64,000 bases of DNA from Gordionus sp. m RMFG-2023 (taxonomy: Eukaryota; Nematomorpha; Gordioida; Chordodea; Parachordodidae), in the NCBI RefSeq assembly GCF_954871325.1, contig NC_088779.1, positions 26,460,869-26,524,868 on the forward strand. The letters run 5' to 3'. Shown one piece after another: positions 35,740 through 48,323 of the stretch (position 1 is the first letter of the stretch; each line of letters begins with the position of its first letter). The notes under the pieces are model-generated. The model was not told where the DNA came from. It saw nothing but the letters and a program-made list of their open reading frames with translations, and did no database searches. The position numbers and the translations under genes were made by a program.

Positions 35740-37440
35740 CACCAAAATTCTTTATTATGTTTAATTTATTACATTTTTATAATAAATTTTTTGTATTGCT
35801 ATGAAAATAAAATATTAATATATTAAATATATTTTTTTTTAAGATAATTAGTGAGCCCAGTTTAGGTATGTTAATGGTTGTTAAACCTTTTTTGATGACA
35901 TGATTTATTAAATTGTGACATTCATGTTTTACTTGACTATAAAAATAATTCAGGCATTGTCTGCCTTTTCAATCTACTGGAATATTATGTTTGACACATG
36001 TGAGGATGAATTTTATCACATCTCAGTGTCGAATAACCATTCATGACCACCAAATATATTGAATGATAAATAAGGGTCTATGCTTCTTATCTGTTTGTTA
36101 GTCCATCAAATAAATAGTAGGTAGGGGATTTGAAGACTGAATTTATAGATTTGTTGATTAATAAAAATGATAAGAAGGATGATAAAGCGCGTGAAGGTAA
36201 AACGAAGTCTAAATCACACAATTTAGTTGATAGTTTGCGAGTGACAAATTGAATTGTAATATAATATATATATTTTCAAAAAAATTTTCAATTTGTCCTA
36301 CATATTAGGCAGAATAAATTTTGTTTTTGATTAAATATGTGTAAATATTTTGGAATGTAAAGACATTTGCGAATTAAGAATAGGAACTGATAAAAGAGAT
36401 AAGCTATAATCAAGATTATTAATTAATTTAATTACTATTGAGTCAAACTAATTATGTTAGTTTATATTCTTTAATATTTTATTTTTGTTAATGTTATTTT
36501 TTGTAATGTTATACCTAATTTATTTAGTCATATGGAGAGGGAGGGGGGGGGGGGGTTAGTCCCCTAATTTATAAAAATTCTAGTAAAATTATGATACTTA
36601 TGATAAAAATGATTAAAAATATTACTAGTATGTCTTTCTGTTTATTTAATAAAAAAAAGAAAATATTTATCAGAAGAATTCAAAAACGTTTAAAATATTT
36701 TATTATCTTCATTATTGAAATAATATATTATTTGTATAATTAGTCGTCTAATTTGAAATTCAAATAAGTTTTGCAAATCAATAATCTTATAGTAATTAGC
36801 ACTAAACACTATAAAATATAAATTCTGACAATAAACTAAAATTCTTCAATATAAAACTGTTATAATGGTTACAAATCTATATGGCCAAAATCAATTAACA
36901 AACAATCAATTTATTTAGAATAGCAACCCGGCTCTATTATTAACTTGCTTTACAAATTTAAAAAATGTGGTATACTAGTTGATTCTAAAGATAGATTTCC
37001 ACTCTATTGTCTTATAAAGAGTTACAAATATATCAGGCATGAGAAACTTATTATTTAAGTCACCTTTTCTTTCTCATATTAAACCAAAAGTTATTTCTGT
37101 TTTATGCTTTATTTGGGCATACGTTAACCCCCTGGAATATGAAAAAATGTTTTGACAATCTATATGAATCGATATTATCGCCACATTTAATAATAAGATA
37201 TATCCATAAGTTAGAGCTGACAATAATTATTCCAAAAATATTCATATCTAGCCGATAAAAATATCCATATTAATGCTTCAATGTAATTGATTAAATTACC
37301 TTATTTAATAAAATGAAACCTCAAGATTTCTTTCAAAAGATATCATGTAAAAGCGGGTCTATTTTTCTGAATAATGATAGTGGAAAATTATATTTTATAT
37401 AAAAAATATGAAAAAAATATTTTATAATTCATATTAATCG
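35740..37440 (+). repeat. RT-cassette array, copy 4 (short: leader, A/B, tail)
   Basis: Leader F (35740-36330), one A/B (36330-36830, with a 13-G run at 36543-36555), then straight into tail G (36850-37440). The whole reverse-transcriptase interior is missing. A short end-to-end derivative like this is what internal deletion or template switching would leave. Confidence 0.75.
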
Positions 37441-39176
37441 CCAAAATTCTTCATATATTTTATTTATTACATTATTGTAATAAATTTTTTTGTATTACTA
37501 TGAAAATTAAAATATTAATATATTAAATATTTATTATAATATAATTAGTGAGTCCAAGATGGTTAGGTATGTGAATGGTTGTTCAACCTTTTTTGATGAC
37601 ATGATTTATTAAATTGTGGCGTTCATATTTCATTGACTATATAAATAATTCAGGTTTTGTCTGCCTTTTGATTCTTTTAGATTAAAGATTACATTTGACA
37701 TATGTGAGGATGGTTTAATTCACACCAGGGTTAAACCGATAAACCATTCGTGACCACCAAATATATTTGTGGATGATAAATATGGGTGTTTGCTTTATAT
37801 CTGTTTATTAGTTCATTAAATAAATAGTCAATAGGGGATATGAAGTTTGAGTTCATAGATTTGTTGATTAATCTGAATGATAAAATAAAAATTTTCACAG
37901 ATTTTTTTCCAATTTGTCCTACATATTAGGCAGAATATATTTGTTTTTAACTAAATATCTGTATAAATTTTGGAATGTAAAGACCTTTGCGAATTGAGAA
38001 TAGGAAGTGATAAATTTATGAAAGACATAAGAATATACAATCAAGATTGTTAATCTGATTAATATATTGAGTCAAACTAATTATGTTAATTTATATTCTC
38101 AAATTTATTTTTTTTTGTTAATGTTTTGACTCTATTAAATATGACTTAGTTATTAGGGAGGAAGTGGATTTATTTTATGGAAGAGTGGGAAGGGGGGGGG
38201 GTAGTTGGTGTCACCAATTTAGAAAATTCATGTAATAATATTTATGATTTTTATGGAAATTATTAATTTCCTTCCAAAAATTAAAAATAATATATAAGAT
38301 GGTTTCAAAAGATTACTCCTATATCCCTCTGTTTATTTAAATAAAAATAAAAATATTTATAAGAGATATAATTCGTATAAAAATATAACAAATATATTAT
38401 TTTTATTAAATTAATATAGAATTATTTCTATAATTATTCGCCTAAATTGAAACTATAATAAGTTTTGCATATCAATAATCTATAAAAGCACAATTAATTA
38501 ATTATAAATAAATATTATCAAAATATAAATGCCGACAAGCATTGATATTTAAAAATATAATCTTGGATTAACAAAAAAGAACTCTTAAAAGTCTATGTCT
38601 ATATTACCTTAAACTTTAATATATAAATAAGGAAGATAAATTTAATCTACATGGTCCAATATCTGGATACCCATATACCAAACACCTGGTTCCATTTTTT
38701 AGTAGTGGAATCTTATACATTACATATACGCACTAATATTAAACAGGAAACAGATATACTAATTTAACTAAATTATCTAATAACTTTTATAATAATTTAA
38801 CAACTTTCCCTGATAATAATAATTTTCAATACGATTCTGTAATAACAACAAATCTTAGTTTTAATATTTTAATGATCCTGATCAATATGAGCTAAAATTA
38901 TTCATGGATAAAGAAATCACCAAACATTATCAAGAATACCACTCATGATATATTACTAATACAATCCTCTCCGATAAACCTAGTTAAATCAAAATTATAT
39001 ATTGTAATAATTTATTATTATGGGAAAGGTTATTCCATTTTAATTTTCACATCCTTTAGTATTAGAAGACAAAAAAAGTTCCACATAAAATTCTATCAAG
39101 GATAATATTATAAAATTTTTAAATAATAAAAATACAATAATTACATTATGTATATCAGTCAAAATAAAATAGAATC

Positions 39177-39588
39177 TATTAAATATAAGTAACAATTTTA
39201 TTAATGGATTTTTTATTGTAGAAGACTTAAGGCTAGAAACGTTATATTATATTATATTTATTTAATATTAAATTGATGTTTGAAACGTTATATACATTGA
39301 TTTTTATTTAATATTAAATTGATGTTAATTTTGTATATATACCAAGATGATTATGATGAAGTTGAAAAAAACCTTTTTTTTATCTTTTTATAAAATAAAG
39401 AACTTTATTTAATATATACTACATATTGTAAAATTAGATTTGCTCTAAATAAATTATTTAAAAATTGAGATATTCCTAATCCGGATTCCATATTTCACAA
39501 TTGATGCTATATTCTTAACCTTTCAATCTTCCGTATTTATTCAATACGATCGTCCCCAATTCTTTCTATACCTTTTCCGCTAGTCCAT
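39177..39588. mobile_element. 412-bp insertion with 7-bp duplication, family unknown
   Basis: Splits the cassette sequence 'tagaatccacttataaaact' (intact at 21370 and, in variant form, 25808). The word tagaatc stands on both sides (39170-39176 and 39589-39595). Inside, a ~50-bp AT-rich block with 'aaacgttatat...aatattaaattgatgtt' is repeated directly (about 39236-39330). No inverted ends or coding sequence recognised. Confidence 0.65.
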
Positions 39589-39589
39589 T

Positions 39590-41110
39590 AGAATCCACTT
39601 ATAAAACTTTAGCGTTCTACAAATCAAAAATAAAAATTCAACATGAACTTAGCTTTAATATGTTTTTCCAATAATGAAATTGTTGTATCCCACTCAAATA
39701 AAGTTTGCAATGATATATCAGCCAAACATCTTCAATATATTAAATTTTAGGGCTAGCTTAAAAATACTTTTATTAAAAATAAGAACAGAAAAAGTCTTCA
39801 AAAAAACTCCTCTGGTGGTCTTGATGGTATAAATCTTATTGATCTACTCGATTATGGCAAATATAGACAATGCGGTTTCAAGTATTTTATTAGTCAATCT
39901 AAATTTGATAACGAGTATAATTCTATTATAGTTTGATCAACGTCTATTTGCCCTGCAAAAGTACGGTCATTCATATAATCGTAATAGTAGGAGTTATAAA
40001 TAGGATTATCTTCCGAATTATATGCTCAAGTATTAAAGCTTATTTATCAGATCTTCTATCACCAAATCAATATGGTGTTGGAATCGAAGATGGTTCAAGC
40101 GGTAAGATATGCAGAAAGGAGCATCGTGGATAACTTTCCATAATATCACTTATATATGAAGTTAGATAAAACTAATGCGTTTAACACATTAAATAGTTAG
40201 ACATAAATGGAAAGCTTTTTATACAAATACCAAGATTTTTATGATAATATACAGATAAGGTATGGCTCATCATTCCTTCTGCGTTTCAAAAGCGATCAAT
40301 ATCTGAGTAGGTAATCCAAAAGAGGCATCCTTTGGGTTCCTCTATATTCTGACTAGCTATTAATAAAATTATTCAAAATATTAGTAATATTTGCCTATAG
40401 CTCATTGTTTGGTATTTAAATGAAACGACTATTTCCTACGATATAAATAAATCATTAGAGATATTGCAATTTTTAATATTTTATCTTTTCATTAAATTAT
40501 AAAAAATGAATTTATTCAGGAACTCAATAATCATCATCTATTATTGACGAAATTTGAATTCTAGGATATCGAATGAGATTTGGCTAGCATATAAAATTTT
40601 CTAAAAAAACCATCTCAGAGGAAAATATTTTTAGACTTTTTATTACACATTAAGTGTTTTATTTAATTTAAATTTTTTTATTATTCTCATATATTTTGCT
40701 TTCGTTCACAGTGGGCATTTATATATTCTCCAAATCTCCTAAATTGTAAAACTAAAATTAAATACGTACCTAAGAACTTAATTAATCACAAATTTAAGTA
40801 AAATACCTTAATGCAAATTACTCTTACAACTGAATCAGCAGGGTTAGGTATACGATCCCCAAAGCGGCTGTCAATTTTATCATGCATACTTTCTTCTTAA
40901 TTAACCATTCATAGATAAATTATTAAGATCCTACATGGATTTACTAAACAATTGTGTTATAGCTGGAACTCAAATATTACTGAAGGCATAGATTTTCAAA
41001 TTTCTAACTTGCGAAAGAGTTGCGATTCAGCTATAGTTTTATCCTTCTTCGATTTTCTTCCTGCTAAGAAATGCACTCCAGCTGTTTACTAGTCTTTGTA
41101 ATACAGATAT
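39590..41110 (+). pseudogene. Reverse transcriptase fossil of non-LTR kind, copy 5 (clearest)
   Basis: A 66-codon open stretch (39933-40133) contains 'SSIKAYLSDLLSPNQYGVGI', matching the '...LSP-Q-GVG--GG-EA' block of R2/CRE-like and related reverse transcriptases. Upstream lies a 'SSGGFDGI'-type lead-in in other copies. Downstream are 'AGLGIRSP' (about 40845-40870; compare 'GGLGIRS...LALPAY') and the C-terminal conserved region near 40960-41080. Order and spacing fit one long RT ORF. Many breaks. The exact clade is uncertain: no endonuclease was seen, so the element type is not settled. Confidence 0.65.
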
Positions 41111-41509
41111 GGATAAAACTGTTTTAATGATTAGAAGTATATTTAGCCAATATCTTTTAACAAACGATCAATTTATTTAGGCAATAGCTACCCGGCTGCT
41201 CCATTATAAACTTATTTTATAGTTGTAAAAATGTGAAATACTATTTGATTTTAAAGTTATATATCAATTCTATTGTCTTATAAAGAACTACATATATATC
41301 AAGCATGAGAAATAAATAAAACCATTAAAAATTCATTATTTAAGAGAATTTTTCATATCTCGAACCACAAGATACTCCCATTTTAATACCACGCATTTAT
41401 ATGTGCATATTTTAACCCCCAGGAATATTTAACACATGTATTGATACACTCACATTACTATAGATAGATTAAAAAAACAACACCTAAAAGAGATAAGTAT
41501 AGGACATAT

Positions 41510-42060
41510 TTTATTTATAAATAATTTATTAATACCAATTTTATATAATGTTTTTTAATTTATAGGATGATTAACACTCGTGGCAGTGAAGAAGCAGGTA
41601 GTGAAAATGAAATTATGGAAATAGGTTCCTCTGAATCAAATTTCAATAGTTTTAGATAAATTTAATATAATTCAAATTAGAATGTATAAGCTGAATGCCA
41701 AATCTATACAGGCAAAGAAATGATATAGGGTTCAACAACCTCTATAAATTTTCTTAATATTGTTAATTTCATGTTATAATAAAATTATATGTATATTATT
41801 TTTTTAATTTAGAGATATCATTTAAATAATTATAATCAACATAAGTATTTAGAAGTTGAGAAAAAGATCAGCAATCTCCTCCATCGTAAAAAAATGATCC
41901 AACTTAATGTATCACCTTCATTTAATGCTATTAATAAAATAAAACCAATAAATACACAAAAATAAATTAAGTTGATATGTGAATTTATTCAATCGTTTAC
42001 GCCCTTTGAGCCTAGTTTATCAGTCATAATTTATAACAATGCTGGATAGTTATATAATAT
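41510..42060 (+). pseudogene. Cassette block H: BED-finger-like patch, copy 5
   Basis: Begins near 41576 with 'MINTRGSEEAGSENEI', an acidic N-terminal stretch, then a cysteine pair region ('AECQIYTGKEMI', about 41695) and 'YLEVEKKI' (about 41850). Layout resembles the N-terminus of BED-finger (hAT-type) transposases. An intron-like gap of about 90 bp follows the first cysteines, ending in a T-rich stretch and AG. Broken. Confidence 0.5.
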
Positions 42061-44159
42061 ATATATATATAAATATTGATAAGATATTCTAATCATTTGT
42101 TAATGTTGGATGATTTAAAAAATTTTCATGGAGGTCTTTGCAAAGAAGGATAGGGGTATTTTTTAAGAATCAAGTGATATATTAAAAAGTATTTTAAAGG
42201 ATCAATCATAAGATTTGTTGTCTGTGAATAACACCTCACTGGACAATATATTATTTTTAAGATTATTTTTTATAATTTCTAAAGATTATTTGAGATACCC
42301 TTGAAAGGCGATCAAGAGCTTTGGCATGTAGAAGAATATCTGGAACATATTCATTTGATAAGATTCTAGAATTGAAAACGTTTTAGTACATGAAATTTAC
42401 AACTAATTGCTACTGTTTGGTTATCCTTGTGTAAAATTTAATAATCTTGAAATGATTTTGTGGATGATGATGACCTATTAGAATCTAATGAAATCAATTG
42501 TGGTTTCGATTTAAAAAACATCTATTTATTGCTTTACCGAGATAGTAGTTCTACAAAATTTAACTCAATAGAAGGATTCACTATCGAGTAATGGTCTAAT
42601 GTACAAACTTATGGAATGCATATAGAAGACCCGAATCTTCTGAATAGATAAGGGATAACAGGTCATGATTTACTATGCATAACCTGGTGGAATAGCCTAT
42701 ACTATAATTATGGCTTCACCGTTAAAATATAAATCATATTAAAATTTATTATTATAAACTTTTGATTTTCCCATTTTTAAAGAAACGGGTATTGTTTATA
42801 TTGATTAATATATTAAGATTTTTATTCTACCACACAATATATGAAATTTCTGAAAAAACAAGGGTTCCTTATTATTACTATATCAATCAAAAAAATATTT
42901 AATTAAAAAAATTTTTTATTTGGCCCATGTGATAAGTCATATATAAGTAACAACATGTGAATAATGATATAATTTTTTATACATTATTAATTAGTATAAA
43001 ATAAAACAAAGGAATTTTAATTGCATTGATACCTCTATATGAAATAAGATGTTAATAAATCATTAACATTTTTCTAGTCAGAATACTGATGGAAAACATA
43101 ACCTAAACTCCAAAACCGCTAAGAATACTGTATTAGAAGCCCCAATTAAGTGATATATTTTTTAAAATGCTATCTATGGTTAATCATATTAGCTAATGGA
43201 TTGAATGGAATTCCTTTATGCTGGTCGGCAAAGCATATTTACTATGGAAATTTAGATAATTTGGTAGGATTTGTAAAAAAAAATCATTTAATTTTAATTA
43301 TCTTCATTTATTAAAGGTATAATTATATGAAAAATTTATATTACCAAGGAGAGCGTTCAATTCCTCTAAAATATAAAATAGATAAAAGAGTATAAGTAAA
43401 GGAAATCGTATTTGTAACTAATTAGTTACATACGAATAAATTCAATTATATAAGTTAAGGCAATTTTTTGAAACGAAAAAATATAAAGTAATATATTGTT
43501 TATCCTCATTAAATTTTTTTAAAATAATATTATAAAAAATATTAAACAATTATAAATTTCAATTTTGAAATATAAGGAGCATCTGACATTAAATATTGCA
43601 CTTAAAATAAATAAAAGAATTTTCATTTAAATAAACGAATTTTATATAAAAAGAATGCTACTACAATTAAAATTTCCGGGCCAAAATAATATACAATTTA
43701 AGTTAGGTTTAATAAATACACTATGTGACTGATTAATAGTCATATGTAATAAATCATTTAAGCCCTGTAGCAATTGCATTAGACAAACTACAGGGTCAGA
43801 ATGGTACATATTATGGAAAATTAATGCCCATGCGATTTTTAACAGCCAATTTTTTAGTTTTTGCCAAATTAGACTACCTTTTTTTTTAAAATTAAATAAC
43901 TTAAAAATTCAAGTTTGCATTAATGTTTACCTTTATTAAAAGTTATCCAAGATGGTGTGGGCAAAATATTTGGTAATTTTTTTCGACGATGAATATAATG
44001 AGGTTTTTTAATATCATTATCACATCCATATTTTAAAAACTTATAGATTGAGTAGGGTGAAAAAAACACTTTAAAAATATATATTAAAAGAAGCCAAAAA
44101 TGTAGTATAAGTTGTATATAATCAAGAAATAACTTTAACACCTATAGATTTAAAATCTA

Positions 44160-44490
44160 ATAAATAAAATGATGATTAATTTTCTTTGATGAAGCAAATG
44201 TTGCTGAGTTCTATGATATAGATATCATTGAACTGATGGTTTATAATTATCTTTAATCTTTTCATTGAGGAATGTTTTTTTAAACATACAGTACTATCAG
44301 CTCAAATTGAAAGGTTATTGAGTTATGACACAATGTTAAATACGCTGAAAGGGCAAAGGCTTAATGATAATTAATAGATTATCTTAAAAAATAATGATTT
44401 AATTAAATAAATTTTAAATATTCTTTTGCAAATTAATGTTCTATAAAAAATACTAGGCGTTCTTCCCTGTCTCTCTTATGAATGGGCTAA
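44160..44490 (+). pseudogene. hAT C-terminal scrap, inserted between blocks K and L
   Basis: The plus frame near 44262-44370 reads 'LSAQIERLLSYDTMLNTLKG', resembling the hAT dimerisation motif 'SSA-sERvFS-ag-i---kR'. The stretch is absent between K and L in copy 1b (about 23190-23250), so it is an insertion of about 330 bp or a remnant lost in the other copy. No ends were found. Confidence 0.45.
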
Positions 44491-44899
44491 AAGTAATATT
44501 AAAATGTCTGATTATTTTAATTAACTTGTATTAAATATTTTATTAATTATTGTAAGTATTTATTCTTATTATAACCATATATTATATTTCACCAATAATT
44601 AATAAAAATTGCCTAAAATACTTGACTACAATAATTTAATTGGTAATGATAAATAATATATAAAGTATCTTGTATTATGATATTCTCATTTAGCAAAAGA
44701 TATAAGTTTCTTTTATCTTATATATGTTAGATATTTTAAATAAGATACTATTATCTTTATCTTACATCCATTTATTTTAAAAAATCTGTATCTCTCTAGA
44801 TTCTTTCTGTTTTATTTTAATACAATTTTATATTATATTATAAATTTAAATATTTTTAAAATATATTGTTTTAAAAATATAATGAATAAGAAAATAAGT

Positions 44900-46072
44900 A
44901 TATGTAAAAAATTTAAAATATGTCTTAATTTATCATATTTATATATAAATTTATAACATGTAAATTATAAAATAAAATATTTAGCATCAGAATAAAGAAA
45001 TAAAAATTCATTTATCTTATAAGACATTTAATAAAATAAAGTACGTATTTTGACTTAACCTCTATCTACCCCAAATTTGAGGTTGTTAATGCAAAATTTG
45101 GTTTCACTGAAACACATCTATTTTTTAAAGCAATAGATAATAAAAATGTCATTTTGTTATATTAATAATCTCGATTTTATTTCATATAATAAGTTCCGAG
45201 AATAGACATGTCTTTGTTATTAGACAATATATTATTATAATATATTCAAATTTTTCAAATTAAGCTCACGAATTTTTCAGATTGAATTTTAATTTACGAA
45301 ACGGTCAAAATATAATAAAAAATTATTATAAAAAATATTTTTAGGGTCAATATGATCATAATCAATGCTTGATTTCAAATATTTGTCAAAATCATTCTAT
45401 CGATAACATAAAAAATAATTGAAAACACTTTCCGCCAAATTAATACATAATTTTTGTGGAACTTGTAGTCTTACTTCCATTTTTATATTTTATTTATTTA
45501 ATGTAAAAAAGTGTTTTTGGAATATAAATAAACATTGTGATTTCACATTATATAACAAAGATATAAATTTACTCTTTGCTTCAGTCAATTTATCTTGTTT
45601 ATAAAATAAATGGAAGTTTTAATAAAAGCGTATGAAAGCATAGTTGAAAATAAATAAGCTTTATTAATCAAAAATATATTTTAACAAATATAGTGATCAT
45701 AAATGCAATATGAATGATTTTTTTAAAAAAATAACTGACAGTCAAACTTAGAAACTCCATAAAAATAGAAAGAACTAAATTATAAAAAGTTCGAATCAAA
45801 AAATATATTAATGGATTTTATTTTTCTGTTGCAAATGTTTTTTTTCGATAAGTGTCCTAATGGGATAATCAATTTGTTTTCAATTATCTTTATAAAATAT
45901 AATTAAAATGGAGTGTTTTTTTACCAGAAATTCTCCAAAGTGAGAGTGCTAAATATCAAAAAGTTAAATTAAATTTTAATGGAATTTTTTTAAAATAAAT
46001 TTTAACGCATGGAAGATATTAGCTGTTAGTGTGTAATATAAATAAAGCCACAAACCTAGCTTTAACATTTTA
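44900..46072. other. AT-rich stretch, nothing recognised
   Basis: Only homopolymer-rich AT sequence; a 61-codon frame at 45419-45604 has no protein-like character. Confidence 0.55.
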
Positions 46073-48323
46073 CAGAGACGTCACTATCCTTTACAATCTC
46101 AGGGGGCTCAAAAAAAGTTTTTAAATTATTTTCAATAAAAATCTCTTTTTTTTAGCTAGCATTATCCAAAATTACGTATTGTGACTCTTCAAATTTTTCA
46201 TGGGACTTGAGCCTCTGCCCTTTCTAGTGACACTACTGATATTTAACAACTTTTAAATAATACTGCCTATTTTAATTTAATGACCCAAAAAATTATAGCT
46301 ATTTATATTATAATATTTGTTTTAGTGTTATATTTATATTATTTGATATTTATTATTGAATAATAGTTAGATCAAGATAATAATGATAATAAAGAAAATG
46401 AAAACAGTACATTTATAAATAAAAAAATGAATATTCCTACTTCTAAAAGAGAAATTTAAAAATTATTAAAAGAACAAATATCTTAATGGGTTAATTCAAA
46501 TAAAATGGATAAGCTTACACAACAACTAATGAATGGGGTTTATGCATATTATTTAATCAAACAAACAGCATATCAATATATTTTTGATTTTAAAATATAA
46601 TTTTGTAAAAATATAACTTCATTTATGTAAATTATTTAATTTTGTTTATATTACATTTTTATTATGTAACTCAAATATAATAATAATTAATATATATTTA
46701 AATGAATAAAATTATCTTTCTAAATAAAGTTGTTATTATGTAATTGAAGGCTATTTTATTAAATTTGAGTCCTTAAAAATTATTATTTTATGTTTTCTAA
46801 CTTTTAATTAGCTACTTTCTCTATAAATTCTTATAATTATTTACAAGAAAATTAAGGTTGTAAAGATATATAAGCTCAACTTAAAATTTCTATACTAAAT
46901 ATTGTAAATTATTTAAATATAAACATTATCAAACAATGGGTTCATACAAAGTTTAATAACTGAATATAATATAAAATAACAGAAACAATTAAATATTTAC
47001 ATATCTATAATCTCTTATATTATAGAGGTCTCGGTCTATCGATGGAATTAAGATTGAATAAAATTTGGGAAAGGGCATTTTTTTATTGAATTAAATTGTA
47101 TATTTTGAATGCCCTCTATATCTATTATTACATCATGTAAAAGGTAATCTGTTTTGTGCCTTAACAATTTGAATTCTATTAACAATGTTAGTTTCAGACA
47201 ATTTATAAAGGTGCTTAAATTTGACACTCGAAATTCTAAAACATCACTCAACTAATACTTAAAGATAATTTATTATTAAATTTTTTTGGGCATTTAAATG
47301 TTTTTTTATAAGGATTCATTATGAAGTTCATTAAGCGATAAGATTTCCAAAAAAAACATTATGTCTCAGAAGATAAAAAATTTGGATTAGAATAGGATCT
47401 TGATAATTTTAAGGATCATTCCTTCATAAAATAGGCTCTCTGTAAAAATTCTTCTATCTGAGATAGACCCAGGAAAGCCAGCATCATTTGAAAGAATTAA
47501 AACATATTAAATATTTAATAACCTTGCTCTATAATCAGCTAAAGCTTGTAATACACAGAATTCCATTTTTAATAATTAAAAAACACAGGTCCAATTTTTT
47601 TAGGTTGTTTTGTCCTCACATGTTCCATCAATAGAACCTACTATATGAAGAAAGCAAGATTTCCTGAAGTATAATGCTGATATTTCAAGTATTTGTTCAA
47701 CTGTAGGGAAAGTGAGAAGCTTAGGTTGAAGACTGACCCATAATTATCTACATATTGAAGTCACAATCAATTTTTGCAAATAAAGCTATTTTTTTATATT
47801 CTTTCTTGTGGTCTTATATCTAAAAATATATTAAGCTTATTTATTAAAAATTTAAAAAACTTACACAAGGGTTATTAATATAAAACTTCTTAATACTGAA
47901 AATGTTTTTATGTATGACTATATTAATCTCATTTTTGTTTAAATATGATAAATTATAATTTAAAGTTTCCAAATGCATGTGGAATGTATGACGAAATTTA
48001 TCATGATAAGAAGATATAATATCAATTTAAAAGTCCTTGATCTTTATAATCAATAGTATATATCTTAATATTCTAATTATAATATATTATGCCTATATCT
48101 ATTCAATATTATATAATAAATAACTAATAAAAGTAGCATTAATGGGGGGGGGCATAGAGGCTCACGTCACTTGAAAAAGATTTTAAGAGCTTTTTTATTC
48201 CTAAAATAGAAAGGTCATTTTAAAAATGTTAGCAAAAAAAGATCTTTTGAAAATCCCCAAAAAAATGTAAATTAAAAAAGAAATTTGAGCCTCCTGAGAT
48301 TGTAAAGGCTATTGACATCCCTG
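46073..48323 (-). mobile_element. PIF/Harbinger transposon, 2.25 kb, ends preserved
   Basis: Left end CAGAGACGTCACTATCC then 'tttacaatctcagggggctcaa'. The right end reverse-complemented reads CAGGGATGTCAATAGCC then 'tttacaatctcaggaggctcaa', an inverted match over about 45 bp. Flanks read ttta on both sides, compatible with the TTA/TAA target choice of this superfamily. A decayed DDE transposase runs on the minus strand. A 9-G run lies near the right end (48144-48152). Confidence 0.9.
47048..47760 (-). pseudogene. Harbinger (DDE_4) transposase remnant
   Basis: On the minus strand, 'PTVEQILEISALYF' near 47695-47720 leads to 'IVGSIDGT' (47621-47645), the first-aspartate block (compare 'CIGAIDGKH'). 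Then comes a 'KNW-V'-type lysine stretch and, in shifted frame, a 'PGSISDRRIF' block (about 47445-47475), the second conserved aspartate block ('G-PGS-SDSRVF'). A 67-codon frame at 47048-47251 gives 'LEFRVSNLSTFINCLKLTLL', resembling the C-terminal part where the last glutamate and helix lie, although no convincing E-block was seen between 47250 and 47440. At least three frame changes. Family length is about 350-400 residues; this is inactive. Confidence 0.85.

Larger units (their letters stand above)
29400..35740 (+). repeat. RT-cassette array, copy 3, interrupted by two large insertions
   Basis: Leader F (29400-29980), A/B twice (29980-30790, second B with an 11-G run), A spacer split by a hAT element (30864-31920), a further A/B piece (31921-32065), a Ty3-type fossil (about 32066-34110), then the last two thirds of the reverse transcriptase (34510-35410) and tail G (35420-35740). 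Blocks C, E and the first part of the reverse transcriptase are missing, replaced by the Ty3 element and adjacent DNA. Confidence 0.75.
37440..44900 (+). repeat. RT-cassette array, copy 5 (most complete)
   Basis: Order: leader F (37440-37950), A and B (37950-38530, 10-G run at 38192-38201), C (38530-38700), E (38745-39176), 412-bp insertion (39177-39588), reverse transcriptase (39590-41110), tail G (41110-41440), BED-finger-like block H (41510-42060), linker and I (42100-43200), J (43290-43740), K (43925-44150), a hAT-like scrap (44160-44490), L (44490-44900). This copy defines the reference order used for the others. Confidence 0.75.

Noticed and set aside
43920-44141. 73-codon minus-strand frame in cassette block K as a gene
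   Set aside because: Part of it is shared with the copy near 23050-23190, but that copy is broken and no family is recognisable, so it is kept only as a repeat block.
46383-46570. Possible second Harbinger gene (Myb-like) on the plus strand
   Set aside because: A lysine/asparagine-rich patch with a weak helix-turn-helix look ('LTQQLMNGVYAYYLIKQ'), but none of the spaced tryptophans of a Myb/SANT domain.
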